A stretch of 64,000 nt of DNA from contig CAZMOB010000001.1 in the NCBI GenBank assembly GCA_964567995.1, forward strand, positions 310,001 to 374,000. The letters run 5' to 3'. Within the stretch, counting starts at the first letter, position 1. Each line of letters opens with the position of its first letter. Made by a program: the position numbers and the translations under genes. Origin of the DNA: JAGOTP01 sp964567995 (GTDB lineage Bacteria > Patescibacteriota > Patescibacteriia > 2-12-FULL-60-25). Positions 33,810 to 42,490 of this stretch are shown piece by piece. The notes beneath the pieces were generated by a model. It did no database searches. It was given only the letters and a program-made list of their open reading frames with translations, and was not told the DNA's origin.

Positions 33810-34610
33810 ATGACTACTCCCCCTATAAAGACGCTTAATAATGGTATACGGATTCCGTTGCTTGGGTTAGGTGTCTATCAGATCCCGCCCGGTCAACCAA
33901 CTGAGCAGGCCGTGCGCTGGGCGTTAGAGGCCGGCTATCGGCATATTGATACCGCTTCGTTCTACCACAATGAGAAAGAGGTTGGGCAAGCTATTCGAGC
34001 CAGTGGCATTCCTCGTGAAGAAATATTCGTCACAACCAAGCTCTGGCCGACAGACTTTTTCCGAGCAGAAAAAGCCTTTCAGGCGAGTCGTGAACGTCTC
34101 GGCTTGGAATACGTTGATCTCTATCTGCTGCATTGGCCATCTCCCTTCGGGAAAAATGGGGCGTGGGAGGTATTGGAGAAGTTACACAAAGACGGGTTAA
34201 TCCGGGCGATCGGTGTCAGTAATTATTCCGTTGCTCAGCTGCAATCCTTGATCGGTCGAGCAGAAGTGATGCCAGCCGTGAACCAGGTCGAGTTCAGTCC
34301 ATTCAACTATAAGAAAGAACTCCTCGAATTTTGTCAGGCCAAGCAGATCCAATTGGAGGCCTATAGTCCACTTACGCGTGGGAAGCGGTTAGACCATCCT
34401 GCCTTGCAGGATCTCGCCACTCGTTCTGGGCGCACGATCGCTCAGGTTCTGTTGCGGTGGGCGATTCAGCATGAAGTTGTTGTTTTGCCTAAATCCCAGC
34501 GTCAGGAGCGTCTCAAGGAAAATGCGCAGATCTTCGACTTTGAGATTGCTCCCGAAGATATGCGGATTCTGGACAGCCTCAACGAAAACTACAGCGCCTT
34601 GTTCAGATAA
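33810..34610 (+). CDS. Aldo/keto reductase
   Basis: 266 residues, about the usual length. IPLLGLGVYQIP and ALEAGYRHIDTASFYHNEKEVGQAI hold the family N-terminal motif with the catalytic Asp and Tyr. Lys in VTTKLWPTDF and His in YLLHWPSPF complete the tetrad, and VLPKSQRQERLKENAQIFDFEI binds the NADPH phosphate. It reduces a carbonyl to an alcohol. It resembles the 2,5-diketo-D-gluconate reductase group, but the substrate is unknown. It starts 5 nt after the HAD gene. Confidence 0.94.
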   Translation: MTTPPIKTLNNGIRIPLLGLGVYQIPPGQPTEQAVRWALEAGYRHIDTASFYHNEKEVGQAIRASGIPREEIFVTTKLWPTDFFRAEKAFQASRERLGLEYVDLYLLHWPSPFGKNGAWEVLEKLHKDGLIRAIGVSNYSVAQLQSLIGRAEVMPAVNQVEFSPFNYKKELLEFCQAKQIQLEAYSPLTRGKRLDHPALQDLATRSGRTIAQVLLRWAIQHEVVVLPKSQRQERLKENAQIFDFEIAPEDMRILDSLNENYSALFR

Positions 34611-34677
34611 CCAGTCTTTTCTGCTTTAGGCGGCTGGGCTCGCTTATTTTGGCGTTTTCCGCTAGACTCGGGCGCGT

Positions 34678-36150
34678 ATGGATCACGGTAATGTCATCAT
34701 CCGCTTCAGTAACGTCTCGTACGGCTACGACGAAGAAAATCTCCTCTTGGAAGAGGCGAACTTTTCGGTCCGCGAAAATGCCAAAATGACCGTCATGGGT
34801 CAGAATGGAGCCGGTAAAAGTACGATCTTCAAGCTCTTAACAGGTGTTCTAAAGCCAACCGAGGGCTCGATTCATATCCAAAAAGGTGCGACCATCGCGA
34901 TCGGTCTCCAAGTCATTCCCCGGGAGCGGTTGGCCGAAACGGTCGAGCAATATTTCCAGCACGCCTTTGGAGAAGAGACAATCTATGATTTGGACCGTCG
35001 GATCAAAGATGTCCTCGAAGTCGTAAACCTCCAGGCGCCGCTCGACAAAAAGATCAACGAGTTCTCCGGTGGTCAGCAAGCTCGTCTGCTCTTGGCCTAC
35101 GCCTTGATTCAAAATCCAGATATTTTGTTATTGGATGAGCCAACCAACAATTTGGACAAAGAGGGGATCGAACATTTGACGGGGTTCCTCATGATGTATC
35201 CGAAAACCGTGCTCGTCATTTCCCACGATGCCGATTTCTTGAATGCCTTTACCGAAGGGGTGTTGCACCTGGATGTCTTCACGGGAAAGGTTGATGCGTA
35301 TGTTGGAAATTACTTCAACGTAGTCGAAGAAATTGCCGCCCGTTTAGAGCGCGAACGTATGCAGAACGCTCGTTTGCTGAAAGATATCCAAGATCGCAAA
35401 GATAAGATCAACTTCTTCGCGAATAAAGGAGGAAAAATGCGTAAGCTTGCGAGCAAGCTTCGCGAACAAGTCTCTGAAGCCGAAGAAGATATGGTTGATG
35501 TCCGCCGTGATGATAAAACGATTCGTGACTTCGAAATTCCGGCCCAAGAGTTTGCCGAGCCGATCGTGACCATCAATTCTGTTAAAATCATCAAGGACCA
35601 CACGCCCTATCGTGGAGAAGCGGGGATTCAGCTGCGTCGAGGCAAGCGTCTCATTATTACGGGACCAAACGGCATCGGCAAAAGTACGCTCTTGCGTTCG
35701 CTGGCGGGGGGAGAAGACGCTGGAGCCAAGATTCACCCCGAAGTGAAGGTTGGTTATTATCGCCAGGACTTCTCTGGGTTGAATTTTGATCTCACAGCCT
35801 ACGAAGTGCTGGCCGAAGTGATGGAGCTCGAATCGAATGAAAAACTCCGTGCAACGGCTGCGCAATTCCTTTTGACCTCGGACGAACTCAAAACCAAGGT
35901 CGGATCATTATCCGAGGGCCAGAAAGGACTGCTCTGCTTCGCGCGCTTCGTTTTACAGAAGCCAGGGCTCTTGATTCTGGACGAGCCGACGAACCACATT
36001 AACTTCCGTCATATTCCTGTGATTGCGAAGGCACTGGAGGCGTACGAGGGAGCGATGATTCTTGTAAGTCACGCCCCCGATTTCGTGAGTCAGATTCACT
36101 TTGATCAAGAGTTGAATTTGGGAACGCTGCCCGCTGTCCTTGAGGGGTAA
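34678..36150 (+). CDS. ABC-F family ATPase (ribosome-associated)
   Basis: 490 residues with two ATPase domains and no membrane segments. Walker A motifs are GQNGAGKST and GPNGIGKST, and signatures are FSGGQQARLLLAYALIQNPDILLLDEPTNNLD and LSEGQKGLLCFARFVLQKPGLLILDEPTNH. A charged linker between the domains (residues about 210-290) is the arm that contacts tRNA in the ribosome E site. ABC-F proteins release stalled ribosomes or give antibiotic protection. The start lies 9 nt after TAGACT, leaderless style. It ends 17 nt before a terminator. Confidence 0.9.
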   Translation: MDHGNVIIRFSNVSYGYDEENLLLEEANFSVRENAKMTVMGQNGAGKSTIFKLLTGVLKPTEGSIHIQKGATIAIGLQVIPRERLAETVEQYFQHAFGEETIYDLDRRIKDVLEVVNLQAPLDKKINEFSGGQQARLLLAYALIQNPDILLLDEPTNNLDKEGIEHLTGFLMMYPKTVLVISHDADFLNAFTEGVLHLDVFTGKVDAYVGNYFNVVEEIAARLERERMQNARLLKDIQDRKDKINFFANKGGKMRKLASKLREQVSEAEEDMVDVRRDDKTIRDFEIPAQEFAEPIVTINSVKIIKDHTPYRGEAGIQLRRGKRLIITGPNGIGKSTLLRSLAGGEDAGAKIHPEVKVGYYRQDFSGLNFDLTAYEVLAEVMELESNEKLRATAAQFLLTSDELKTKVGSLSEGQKGLLCFARFVLQKPGLLILDEPTNHINFRHIPVIAKALEAYEGAMILVSHAPDFVSQIHFDQELNLGTLPAVLEG

Positions 36151-36166
36151 GGCTGGGAATTGAAAC

Positions 36167-36193
36167 AAAAAGCCGCACGTTGGGCGGCTTTTT
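36167..36193 (+). terminator. Terminator between ABC-F and DUF4349 genes
   Basis: 10-bp stem (AAAAAGCCGC with GCGGCTTTTT, 7-nt loop). It is followed at once by the -10 box of the next gene. Confidence 0.85.
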
Positions 36194-36195
36194 GG

Positions 36196-36201
36196 TATAC
36201 T
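36196..36201 (+). promoter_or_regulatory. -10 box (TATACT) of the DUF4349 gene
   Basis: TATACT ends 8 nt before the ATG at 36210. It abuts the T-run of the upstream terminator, so this promoter is very compact and the mRNA leaderless. Confidence 0.55.
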
Positions 36202-36209
36202 GCGCCCAT

Positions 36210-37259
36210 ATGGATCTCTCTAAACTCAATCTGAAGCCGCTCAGCGTGCTGAAGATCGTAGGTGTTGTAGTATTGGCCTTGATTCTCGTGAGCGTCGTGT
36301 CTCGGGTCTTGGGTCCGTCTTTTTCCTCTCTCTTGCCAGGGAGTCGTCAATTGACGATGGGGTCTCCGGCCGGTGTCGCCTCATACGGGTATGATACGGC
36401 TTCGGTCTCGCGTGGAAAGATGATGGAAGGTGCCTACACTTCAGACATGCCTGAGCTTTCGACGAGAAATATCATCGCCCCAGTCCCTCCGATGTCGGGT
36501 GGTGTAGCGGGGAATCAGGCGGAGGCCTTTGAAGTAAAAGAATATAGCGGAATGATCGAAGCGCGGGACGTGAAGGCGGTCTGTGCAACGATCGTCAGCT
36601 GGAAAGCGAAGAGCTATGTCATCTTTGAAAATGCCAACGAATCGGATCACTCTTGTAACTATACCTTTAAAGTCGAACGTGCCCGTGTCGATGAAGTTTT
36701 CGCTCAAGTAAAAGCCCTGAATCCGAAAGAATTGTCGGAGAATATTCATACCATCAAGCGCCAGATCGACGACTTCACGAGTGAGGTAGAAATTCTGGAA
36801 AAGAAAAAAGCTTCTATCGAAAAGACCTTGGATGATGCTGTGAAGGCCTATGATGAAATTACGGGACTTGCGACCAGAACCCAAGATGCAGCGAGCCTGG
36901 CGCGGATCATCGAAAGCAAGATCCAGATTATTGAACGTCTGACCCAAGAACGGATCAACGTGAATGAACAGCTCGATCGTTTGACCCGTTCGAAGGCCGA
37001 TCAACTCGACCGGCTTGAATACACCTACTTCAATTTGAACGTCTACGAAAACAAGTTCGTTGATGGAGAGGGTCTGAAAGACTCTTGGAAATCAGCCGTT
37101 CGCGAGTTCGTTCGTGATTTGAATGGCATCGCGCAAGACCTCACAGTTGGTTTGGTTGCTGTGTTCTTCTTCGCTATTCAGTGGATCATCTACTTCTTCA
37201 TCGTTCTCGTGATCGTGAAGTATGTCTGGAAGTTCGCCAAAGCCATCTGGAAAAGCTAA
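36210..37259 (+). CDS. DUF4349 domain membrane protein
   Basis: 349 residues from the ATG at 36210. A first helix (LSVLKIVGVVVLALILVSVVS) anchors the protein. An external part carries the DUF4349 pattern (KEYSGMIEARDVKAVCATIVSWKAKSYVIFENANESDHSCNYTFKVERARVDEVF). A long coiled coil follows (residues 175-265, IKRQIDDFTSEVEILEKKKASIEKTL...LTQERINVNEQLDRLTRSK), and the C-terminal membrane region (LTVGLVAVFFFAIQWIIYFFIVLVIV) closes it. The role is unknown but likely envelope-related. A 26-residue membrane microprotein follows at 37335. Confidence 0.82.
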   Translation: MDLSKLNLKPLSVLKIVGVVVLALILVSVVSRVLGPSFSSLLPGSRQLTMGSPAGVASYGYDTASVSRGKMMEGAYTSDMPELSTRNIIAPVPPMSGGVAGNQAEAFEVKEYSGMIEARDVKAVCATIVSWKAKSYVIFENANESDHSCNYTFKVERARVDEVFAQVKALNPKELSENIHTIKRQIDDFTSEVEILEKKKASIEKTLDDAVKAYDEITGLATRTQDAASLARIIESKIQIIERLTQERINVNEQLDRLTRSKADQLDRLEYTYFNLNVYENKFVDGEGLKDSWKSAVREFVRDLNGIAQDLTVGLVAVFFFAIQWIIYFFIVLVIVKYVWKFAKAIWKS

Positions 37260-37334
37260 ACGGCTTTGACCAAGATATTGGATGGCGTTATCCTTGAGAG
37301 GAGGTTGCCGTTCATCCACTAATAGAGCATATCT

Positions 37335-37415
37335 ATGAAATACCTCCTCGCGTGGATCTTGGGCGTACCGCTCAGCATTCTTATTATCGTTTGGATCGTC
37401 TCACGTCTCTTCTAA
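37335..37415 (+). CDS. 26-residue single-helix membrane microprotein
   Basis: ATG at 37335 (context ATCTATG) to TAA at 37413-37415. The peptide begins MKYLLAWILGVPLSILIIVW and ends IVSRLF. It is almost wholly one hydrophobic helix with a Lys at the N-terminus and an Arg near the C-terminus. The CT-ATG context, the short Met-Lys start and the intact helix argue that it is translated. Function unknown; it may bind a membrane enzyme. It is convergent with rarA. Confidence 0.55.
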   Translation: MKYLLAWILGVPLSILIIVWIVSRLF

Positions 37416-37442
37416 TCGAGCCGGTTTTTGAAGAGGGCGGAA

Positions 37443-38726
37443 TTACGGGTGTTTACGCCAGTACTTCCGCTCTTTTAATTTGTCTGGGAGATAGGTTTGC
37501 TCGATCGGTTCCGTATAATCGGGGTTGTATTTGTAGCCTTTCCCGTAGTCGAGCTCTTTCATCAGCTTGGTGGGAGCGTTCCGAATGTGTAAGGGGACAG
37601 GTTCATTTGGTAGGGTTCGGATATCTTCGCGGACAGCGTTGTAGGCTTCATAGAGTGCATTCGATTTCGGGGCTTGGGCCAGATAGGCAACAACTTGAGC
37701 CAGGTGCACGTTGCATTCTGGCATACCCAGAAAATGAGCTGCTTGATATCCGGCCACGGCTTGAACAAGTGCTTGAGGATCCGCGAGTCCCACGTCTTCC
37801 GAAGCGAATCGAACTAAGCGTCGTGCTACGTAGAGTGGGTCATCACCACTTTCAAGCATGCGTCCGAGCCAATAGAGACTTGCGTCTACATCCGACCCCC
37901 GCAGCGATTTGTGGAGTGCCGAAATGATATTATAATGTTCTTCGCCACTTTTATCGTACAGAACGTGTGTCCGCTGTAAGAGTGATTGGAGATCTTTGAG
38001 GGTCGGGGTGAGTTTCCAGATGTTTGTCTTTGGATCCTGCGTAGCCGGGGAAGCTTGCACGAGGTATTCCAGTGTATTCAGCGCCGTACGCGCATCACCG
38101 TCTGCTACAACGATGATACCTTCGATAATTTCGTTCGGGAGTGTGATGTCTTTCTCTCCGAAACCGCGCTCTTTGTCTTTAAGCGCTCGTAGAATCAATC
38201 CACGAATGTCCTCTGGTTCCAGCTTCTTCAAGACAAATACCTTACAGCGTGAGAGTAAAGCGGCATTCACTTCAAAGCTTGGATTTTCGGTGGTTGCCCC
38301 AATCAGCGTAATCGTACCGTTTTCGACATGAGGAAGAAAGGCGTCTTGTTGAGATTTATTAAAACGATGGATTTCATCGATGAAAAGAACGGTCTGTTTT
38401 CCATGAAAATCCAGTCGGGCCTCGGCTTCTTTGAGGACCTGACGGGCTTCGGTGAGTCCTGAGGTGACGGCGGAGAGTTCGACAAAGGTATAGCCAGCTA
38501 AGCTCGCGAGGAGTTTGGCAATGGTCGTCTTGCCTGAACCGGGAGGTCCCCACAGAATCATCGAGGGGATATGGCCAGATTGGATTAAATTTCGTAACGC
38601 AGCCCCAGGGCGCATGAGTTCGCTTTGTCCAACGACTTCATCTAAGGTCTGTGGCCTGAGGCGATCGGCGAGGGGAGCGGCTTTTTTTCTTCGTTCGGCA
38701 TTGTCCGTATCAAATAACGTAGCCAT
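37443..38726 (-). CDS. rarA: Replication-associated recombination protein A (RarA/MgsA) AAA+ ATPase
   Basis: 427 residues from the ATG at 38726; an upstream ATG at 38756 adds 10 residues not in the family. PLADRLRPQTLDEVVGQSEL, Walker A GPPGSGKTT, Walker B VLFIDEIHRFNKSQQDAFLPHVE and sensor 1 IGATTENPSFEVNAALLSRC match RarA/MgsA. The C-terminal MgsA tetramerisation part (ALHKSLRGSDVDASLYWLGRMLESGDDPLYVARRL) is present. It acts at stalled replication forks with SSB. The upstream start is isolated from the cold-shock gene by a terminator. Confidence 0.94.
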   Translation of the reverse strand: MATLFDTDNAERRKKAAPLADRLRPQTLDEVVGQSELMRPGAALRNLIQSGHIPSMILWGPPGSGKTTIAKLLASLAGYTFVELSAVTSGLTEARQVLKEAEARLDFHGKQTVLFIDEIHRFNKSQQDAFLPHVENGTITLIGATTENPSFEVNAALLSRCKVFVLKKLEPEDIRGLILRALKDKERGFGEKDITLPNEIIEGIIVVADGDARTALNTLEYLVQASPATQDPKTNIWKLTPTLKDLQSLLQRTHVLYDKSGEEHYNIISALHKSLRGSDVDASLYWLGRMLESGDDPLYVARRLVRFASEDVGLADPQALVQAVAGYQAAHFLGMPECNVHLAQVVAYLAQAPKSNALYEAYNAVREDIRTLPNEPVPLHIRNAPTKLMKELDYGKGYKYNPDYTEPIEQTYLPDKLKERKYWRKHP

Positions 38727-38768
38727 ATAGAACAAAGATAGAACGGAGTCGCGCAATCGTCAAAAAAC

Positions 38769-38802
38769 AAAACACCCCGCACCAAGTGGTGCGGGGTGTT
38801 TT
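38769..38802 (-). terminator. Terminator of the cold-shock gene
   Basis: A perfect 16-bp inverted repeat (38769-38784 with 38787-38802, 2-nt loop) followed on the minus strand by a T-run. It separates the cold-shock gene from rarA. Confidence 0.9.
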
Positions 38803-38813
38803 GCGTGTGGCGC

Positions 38814-39065
38814 TTAGGCCATCTTTGGCGCAGCCATTGGAGCGGCTGGCAAAAGCTGAACGTTCACGGCGCTCAATCCCTTTGGGGAGTTCTCTTCATC
38901 GTAGGAGACCATTTGGCCTTCACGAAGATCATCGAACATGGCGCCGACGAGCGACTTGCTGTGGAAGAAGAGATCCTTCTTGCCTGGCATTGGCTGACCG
39001 TTCTGGTCAACTTCGCCGATGAATCCAAAGCCACGGTCGGTGAGTTTCTTGATAATACCCTTCAT
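38814..39065 (-). CDS. Cold-shock domain protein
   Basis: 83 residues. RNP1 is RGFGFIGEV and RNP2 DLFFHSKSLV, with the KG and Gly-rich turns of the CspA fold (MKGIIKKLTDRG...GQMVSYDEENSPKGLSAVNVQLL). An insertion around QNGQPMPGKKD between the strands is longer than in E. coli CspA. It binds single-stranded RNA or DNA and acts as an RNA chaperone. The start is CTATG. A long AT-rich upstream leader is shared with the divergent Znu operon region, and one -10-like TTAGTATT lies near the start. Confidence 0.88.
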   Translation of the reverse strand: MKGIIKKLTDRGFGFIGEVDQNGQPMPGKKDLFFHSKSLVGAMFDDLREGQMVSYDEENSPKGLSAVNVQLLPAAPMAAPKMA

Positions 39066-39228
39066 AGTGAGAAAATACTAACGAATAAAGTGTGAAGTAT
39101 AATCTACTGCGTGATGCTACGGCGGCGAAATCTACGACTTTGCTGCTCTTCTAAAAAGAAGATAGATATATTCAACTCTGAAGGATAGCCTAAAACTCAA
39201 AAAAAGTCAATCCCATACGAGTATCAGA

Positions 39229-39257
39229 TTGACAATGCAAGTGACTTGCAATAAGCT
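39229..39257 (+). promoter_or_regulatory. Promoter of the Znu-type operon
   Basis: TTGACA (39229-39234) and TAAGCT (39252-39257), 17 nt apart, with the inverted-repeat operator filling the spacer. A second possible -10, TACTAT at 39263-39268, would give a leaderless mRNA. Confidence 0.5.
39236..39250 (+). promoter_or_regulatory. Palindromic operator (7-1-7) of the metal ABC operon
   Basis: TGCAAGT-G-ACTTGCA is a perfect 7-1-7 inverted repeat. It sits between the -35 and -10 boxes upstream of the znuA-like gene. The 7-1-7 layout is the one bound by Fur-family repressors such as Zur. The regulator is not in this window. Binding here would block RNA polymerase, so repression by zinc is expected (inference). 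Confidence 0.6.
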
Positions 39258-39280
39258 TTCGCTACTATTTTGTGAGTTTT

Positions 39281-40213
39281 ATGAAGAAACAGACAGTGTA
39301 CGTTTTTCTGATGTTCCTCCTTCTTTTGGGGGGATTGGTTGTGGTGGGAGTCTTGCGTAGTCGTGGGGAATTCGCTCGGAATCAGCTGAATTCAAATCGT
39401 TCCCTTGTCGTGATCTCGACGATCTATCCTTGGGCCGATGTGGCCAAACAGATCGGAGGTGATTTGGTCACGGTCACGACCCTGACCCCGCCGGGCGTCG
39501 AGCCACATGACTATGAGCCGACCCCGCAAGATTTGGTTCGTCTTTATCAAGCGGATGTCGTGATCCTGAATGGCTGGGGGGTAGATGCCTGGGCGGACAA
39601 ATTGGTCGATCCGTTGCGTGCGAAGGATGTTTCGGTTATTCGCTTGAGTGATGAGCAACTTATGCAAGAAGTGGGAACCGCCTTAGGTGGTCAGGATCCT
39701 CATTTCTGGCTTGATCCAGTGTTAGTGAGTCAAGCAGCTGAGCGGATCAGTTCGGATCTGGCGCTCGACTCGCCTCGCTCCGTAGAGATCCTGGCTCAAA
39801 AAGATCTGTATGCGAGCAAACTGCAAGAGCTAGATCGATCCTACCGGACTGGATTAGGCAAGTGTCAACGCAAAGAGTTGGTGACAACCCATGATGCTTT
39901 TCAGTATTTGGCAAAGCGGTATGCGCTGACTCCTCTTCCGATCCTCGGACGATCGCCCGAAGAAGATCCGTCCCCACAAACGATCGCTCGTTTGATTGAT
40001 GTGATACAACAAAAGGGGGTGAAGACCATTTTCTTCGAATCGTTGGTGAGTTCCAAGTTGGCTCAGACGATCGCCGAAGAGGTGGGAGCTCAAACATCGG
40101 TCTTGAATCCACTGGAAGGATTAACTCAGGCTGAACTCGCGGCAGGCAAAGACTACATTCTTATTATGCAAGAGAATTTGGTGCAGCTACGAACGGCTCT
40201 AGGTTGTCTATGA
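39281..40213 (+). CDS. znuA: Metal ABC transporter substrate-binding protein (ZnuA-type)
   Basis: 310 residues from the ATG at 39281; a GTG at 39272 adds MSF. The N-terminal anchor (VYVFLMFLLLLGGLVVVGV) is followed by the ZnuA/TroA fold: VVISTIYPWADVAKQIGGDLVTVTTL, VEPHDYEPTPQDLVRL (first His ligand), GQDPHFWLDPVL (second His), and ELVTTHDAFQYLAKRY (third His). The long His-rich loop of some ZnuA proteins is absent. FFESLVSSKLAQTIAEEVG carries the fourth, acidic ligand position. It captures Zn(II) or Mn(II) outside the membrane. Coupled to znuC by ATGA. Confidence 0.88.
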   Translation: MKKQTVYVFLMFLLLLGGLVVVGVLRSRGEFARNQLNSNRSLVVISTIYPWADVAKQIGGDLVTVTTLTPPGVEPHDYEPTPQDLVRLYQADVVILNGWGVDAWADKLVDPLRAKDVSVIRLSDEQLMQEVGTALGGQDPHFWLDPVLVSQAAERISSDLALDSPRSVEILAQKDLYASKLQELDRSYRTGLGKCQRKELVTTHDAFQYLAKRYALTPLPILGRSPEEDPSPQTIARLIDVIQQKGVKTIFFESLVSSKLAQTIAEEVGAQTSVLNPLEGLTQAELAAGKDYILIMQENLVQLRTALGCL

Positions 40214-40962
40214 CCCATCAACCCCTCATCGACGTTCAGAATCTAGGCTTTGCCTACGAACACAATCCTGTATTAGAGGCGGTGTCATTTACGATTGAGG
40301 CGGGGGAGTATGTAGGAATTGTTGGCCCAAATGGGGGAGGAAAAACCACGTTATTGAAAATCCTCGTTGGCTTGTTGGTTCCGACGTCAGGAACGGTCTT
40401 GATTGCAGGAGCTCCGCCCACCTCCTCCAAGAACCAAGCAGTGATCGGGTATGTTCCACAACGGATCTCACAAGATCAGGCGGCCTTTCCAGCAACGGTC
40501 TACGAACTGATTGAAAGTGGACGAACCATCAAACACGGGCTATTTGGCACATTGGGGCAAGACGACCGAAGGGCGATCACAGAAGCGCTGGAGATTGCCG
40601 GTATTTCCGAATTGAAACAGCGTTTGATGAGCAGTTTATCGGGCGGCCAGCGTCAGCGTGTGTATGTCGCTCGAGCGCTGGCGAGCGAGCCAAAACTGCT
40701 CATCCTAGACGAGCCATTCGTCGGGGTTGATGTGAAGACGCAGCAAGAGTTCTATGCGTTCTTGAAAGAATTGAACGAACGTCAGGGGCTCACCATCTTG
40801 TTTGTCTCGCACGATATTGATGCGATTTCAGAAGAAGTAAAATCCATCCTCTGTCTGAATCGTGGACTCTTATGTTCGGGATCGCCTGCGTTGCTGCATG
40901 AACCGCAGGTGATCGATCATGTCTACGGCAAGAAAATCACACATATTCATCGTCACGCCTAA
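40210..40962 (+). CDS. znuC: Metal ABC transporter ATP-binding protein (ZnuC-type)
   Basis: 250 residues from the ATG at 40210 (context GTCTATG; stop/start overlap with znuA). Walker A is GPNGGGKTT, the signature LSGGQRQRVYVARALA and Walker B LLILDEPFVGVD. The Q-loop is YVPQRISQDQAAFPATVYE. It is the energy-coupling subunit at the cytoplasmic face, partnering with the permease 3 nt downstream. Confidence 0.9.
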   Translation: MTHQPLIDVQNLGFAYEHNPVLEAVSFTIEAGEYVGIVGPNGGGKTTLLKILVGLLVPTSGTVLIAGAPPTSSKNQAVIGYVPQRISQDQAAFPATVYELIESGRTIKHGLFGTLGQDDRRAITEALEIAGISELKQRLMSSLSGGQRQRVYVARALASEPKLLILDEPFVGVDVKTQQEFYAFLKELNERQGLTILFVSHDIDAISEEVKSILCLNRGLLCSGSPALLHEPQVIDHVYGKKITHIHRHA

Positions 40963-40965
40963 GCT

Positions 40966-41772
40966 ATGTTCGAGATCTTTCAATACGACTTCATGCAACG
41001 AGCGTTTGTCGCGGGGATCATGATCGCGATCCTCGCCCCAACGGTTGGGATTTTTTTGGTCGTCAAACGCTACTCGTTGTTGGCGGATACGTTGTCACAT
41101 GTCTCGTTAGTGGGGGTTGCATTAAGCTCCCTCTTTGGATTCCACCCGATGATCGGTGCCTTAGTGACTTCGTCGGTTGTGGCGTTCGGGGTAGAGGAGC
41201 TGCGCACACGCAAGAAGTTGTTTGGAGAATCGCTGCTGGCGTTAGTTCTCTCGGGAAGTTTGGCGTTAGCAATTATTCTATTCAGTTTTGCGAAGGGATC
41301 AACCATAAACCTCATCAGTCTCTTATTTGGAAGTATTACGACCGTCACAGCCTCCGATGTCTGGTTGATCGGTGTATTTGGGTTATTGGTTCTTCTCTTA
41401 GTCATTCGTTGGTTCAAACTCCTCTTTTTTGTGTCCTACGACGAAGAATTGGCTCGTACCAATGGGTTACCGGTCCGTTTCTTGAATGCCGTTGTTGTCG
41501 TATTGGCGGCAGTCACGGTTTCATTGAGTGTACGAATCGTGGGCACGTTGCTGGTTGGAGCGCTCATGGTCATTCCCGTCTTGACGGCCAGTCAGTTCAA
41601 ACAGAGCTTCAAGCAGACGTATTGGCTCGCCTTAGTCGTCTCGCTTCTTTCGGTGGTCGTAGGGTTAGGCGCGTCTTTTTATCTGAACTTACCAAGTGGT
41701 GGAACGATCGTCCTGACGGCTCTGGTATTCTTTGTGGGAAGTCTTGTTGCCCCAAAGCCACGTGTGAGTTGA
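40966..41772 (+). CDS. znuB: Metal ABC transporter permease (ZnuB-type)
   Basis: 268 residues with about eight membrane helices. The ABC-3 family motifs AGIMIAILAPTVGIFLVVKRYSLLADTLSHVSLVGVAL (including the D-x-x-S-H metal/gate region), FVSYDEELARTNGLPVRFLN and IVGTLLVGALMVIPVLTASQF are visible. It starts 3 nt after znuC (TAAgctATG) and ends the operon. The C39-like gene that follows is convergent. Confidence 0.9.
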   Translation: MFEIFQYDFMQRAFVAGIMIAILAPTVGIFLVVKRYSLLADTLSHVSLVGVALSSLFGFHPMIGALVTSSVVAFGVEELRTRKKLFGESLLALVLSGSLALAIILFSFAKGSTINLISLLFGSITTVTASDVWLIGVFGLLVLLLVIRWFKLLFFVSYDEELARTNGLPVRFLNAVVVVLAAVTVSLSVRIVGTLLVGALMVIPVLTASQFKQSFKQTYWLALVVSLLSVVVGLGASFYLNLPSGGTIVLTALVFFVGSLVAPKPRVS

Positions 41773-41781
41773 AAAAAAGCA

Positions 41782-42480
41782 TTAAGCCAACAATCCTTTG
41801 AAAAAAGCGATCACGTTGAGAAATGCTTGTTTTAGGTCGGAGGGTTTTCGAGCCGTGAAGAGGACGGTCGCCTCGTTGTCTGCTTCTTTGCTAGCCGGAT
41901 TGTAGTCGTGGAGGGCTCCGAGCAAGCGTTCATAGGAATAGCGGCGTGGCTCTCGGCCTGGATCGTTGACGATGAATTCCTTTTTTTGTTCGTCGTAGCC
42001 TACGATCACGAACACATGGAATCCATCGCCAGCCGGGCGTTCGTTGTAGAACTTGTACATGTCAACGAAGGCGATGACGGGTCGCTGAGCGTCGAGTTCA
42101 CGCTTGATCTCCTCAGGGCTCGGTGAACGTTTGATGGAAGCTGTGAACGACCCGAACTGTTGGATCAGTCTGACGGTTTCCTCGGCGCTCGTGTCTTCAT
42201 ATTTCTTGAAGGTGAGCTTCTCCCAATCGATCATCTGCTGCATCTGTTGTTTGCTGGTTTCTTTGGGGATCGTTTTTGTCCGATCATAGAAGCCGTTGAT
42301 CATGGTGATGCTGGCTTCTTCGCATGCTTCATCCCAAGGAGCGACCCAATTCCCGTCCGGAGCCTGGCTCACATAAGGGACGGCAAGTTCCATGGCCTGA
42401 GCTTCGACACTTAAGACGAGCGTCGCGATACCGCAGAGCGTGGTAAAACCGACACAGGTAGAAAGAAGGTATTTTTTCAT
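41782..42480 (-). CDS. Secreted papain-like C39 family protease
   Basis: 232 residues. The signal peptide ends near VEAQA (residue 29). LAVPYVSQAPDGNWVAPWDEACEEAS carries Cys53, GDGFHVFVIVGYD carries His155 and IVNDPG carries Asp173, a complete papain-type triad. This is the peptidase C39-like fold seen in exported CPR proteins. Its substrate is unknown; toxin maturation and peptidoglycan peptide cleavage are possibilities. It lies 10 nt from the znuB stop on the opposite strand. Confidence 0.84.
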   Translation of the reverse strand: MKKYLLSTCVGFTTLCGIATLVLSVEAQAMELAVPYVSQAPDGNWVAPWDEACEEASITMINGFYDRTKTIPKETSKQQMQQMIDWEKLTFKKYEDTSAEETVRLIQQFGSFTASIKRSPSPEEIKRELDAQRPVIAFVDMYKFYNERPAGDGFHVFVIVGYDEQKKEFIVNDPGREPRRYSYERLLGALHDYNPASKEADNEATVLFTARKPSDLKQAFLNVIAFFKGLLA

Positions 42481-42490
42481 ACAAGGTTCG

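Noticed and set aside
35344..35865. 173-codon minus-strand open frame
   Set aside because: It is antisense to the ABC-F ATPase, whose two ATPase domains are complete on the plus strand.
36441..37004. 187-codon minus-strand open frame
   Set aside because: It is antisense to the DUF4349 gene, has no domain pattern, and mirrors the codon bias of the real gene.
37352..37927. 191-codon plus-strand open frame
   Set aside because: It overlaps rarA antisense and crosses the microprotein gene in another frame. Its composition is Arg/Ser-rich, as expected of a shadow frame.
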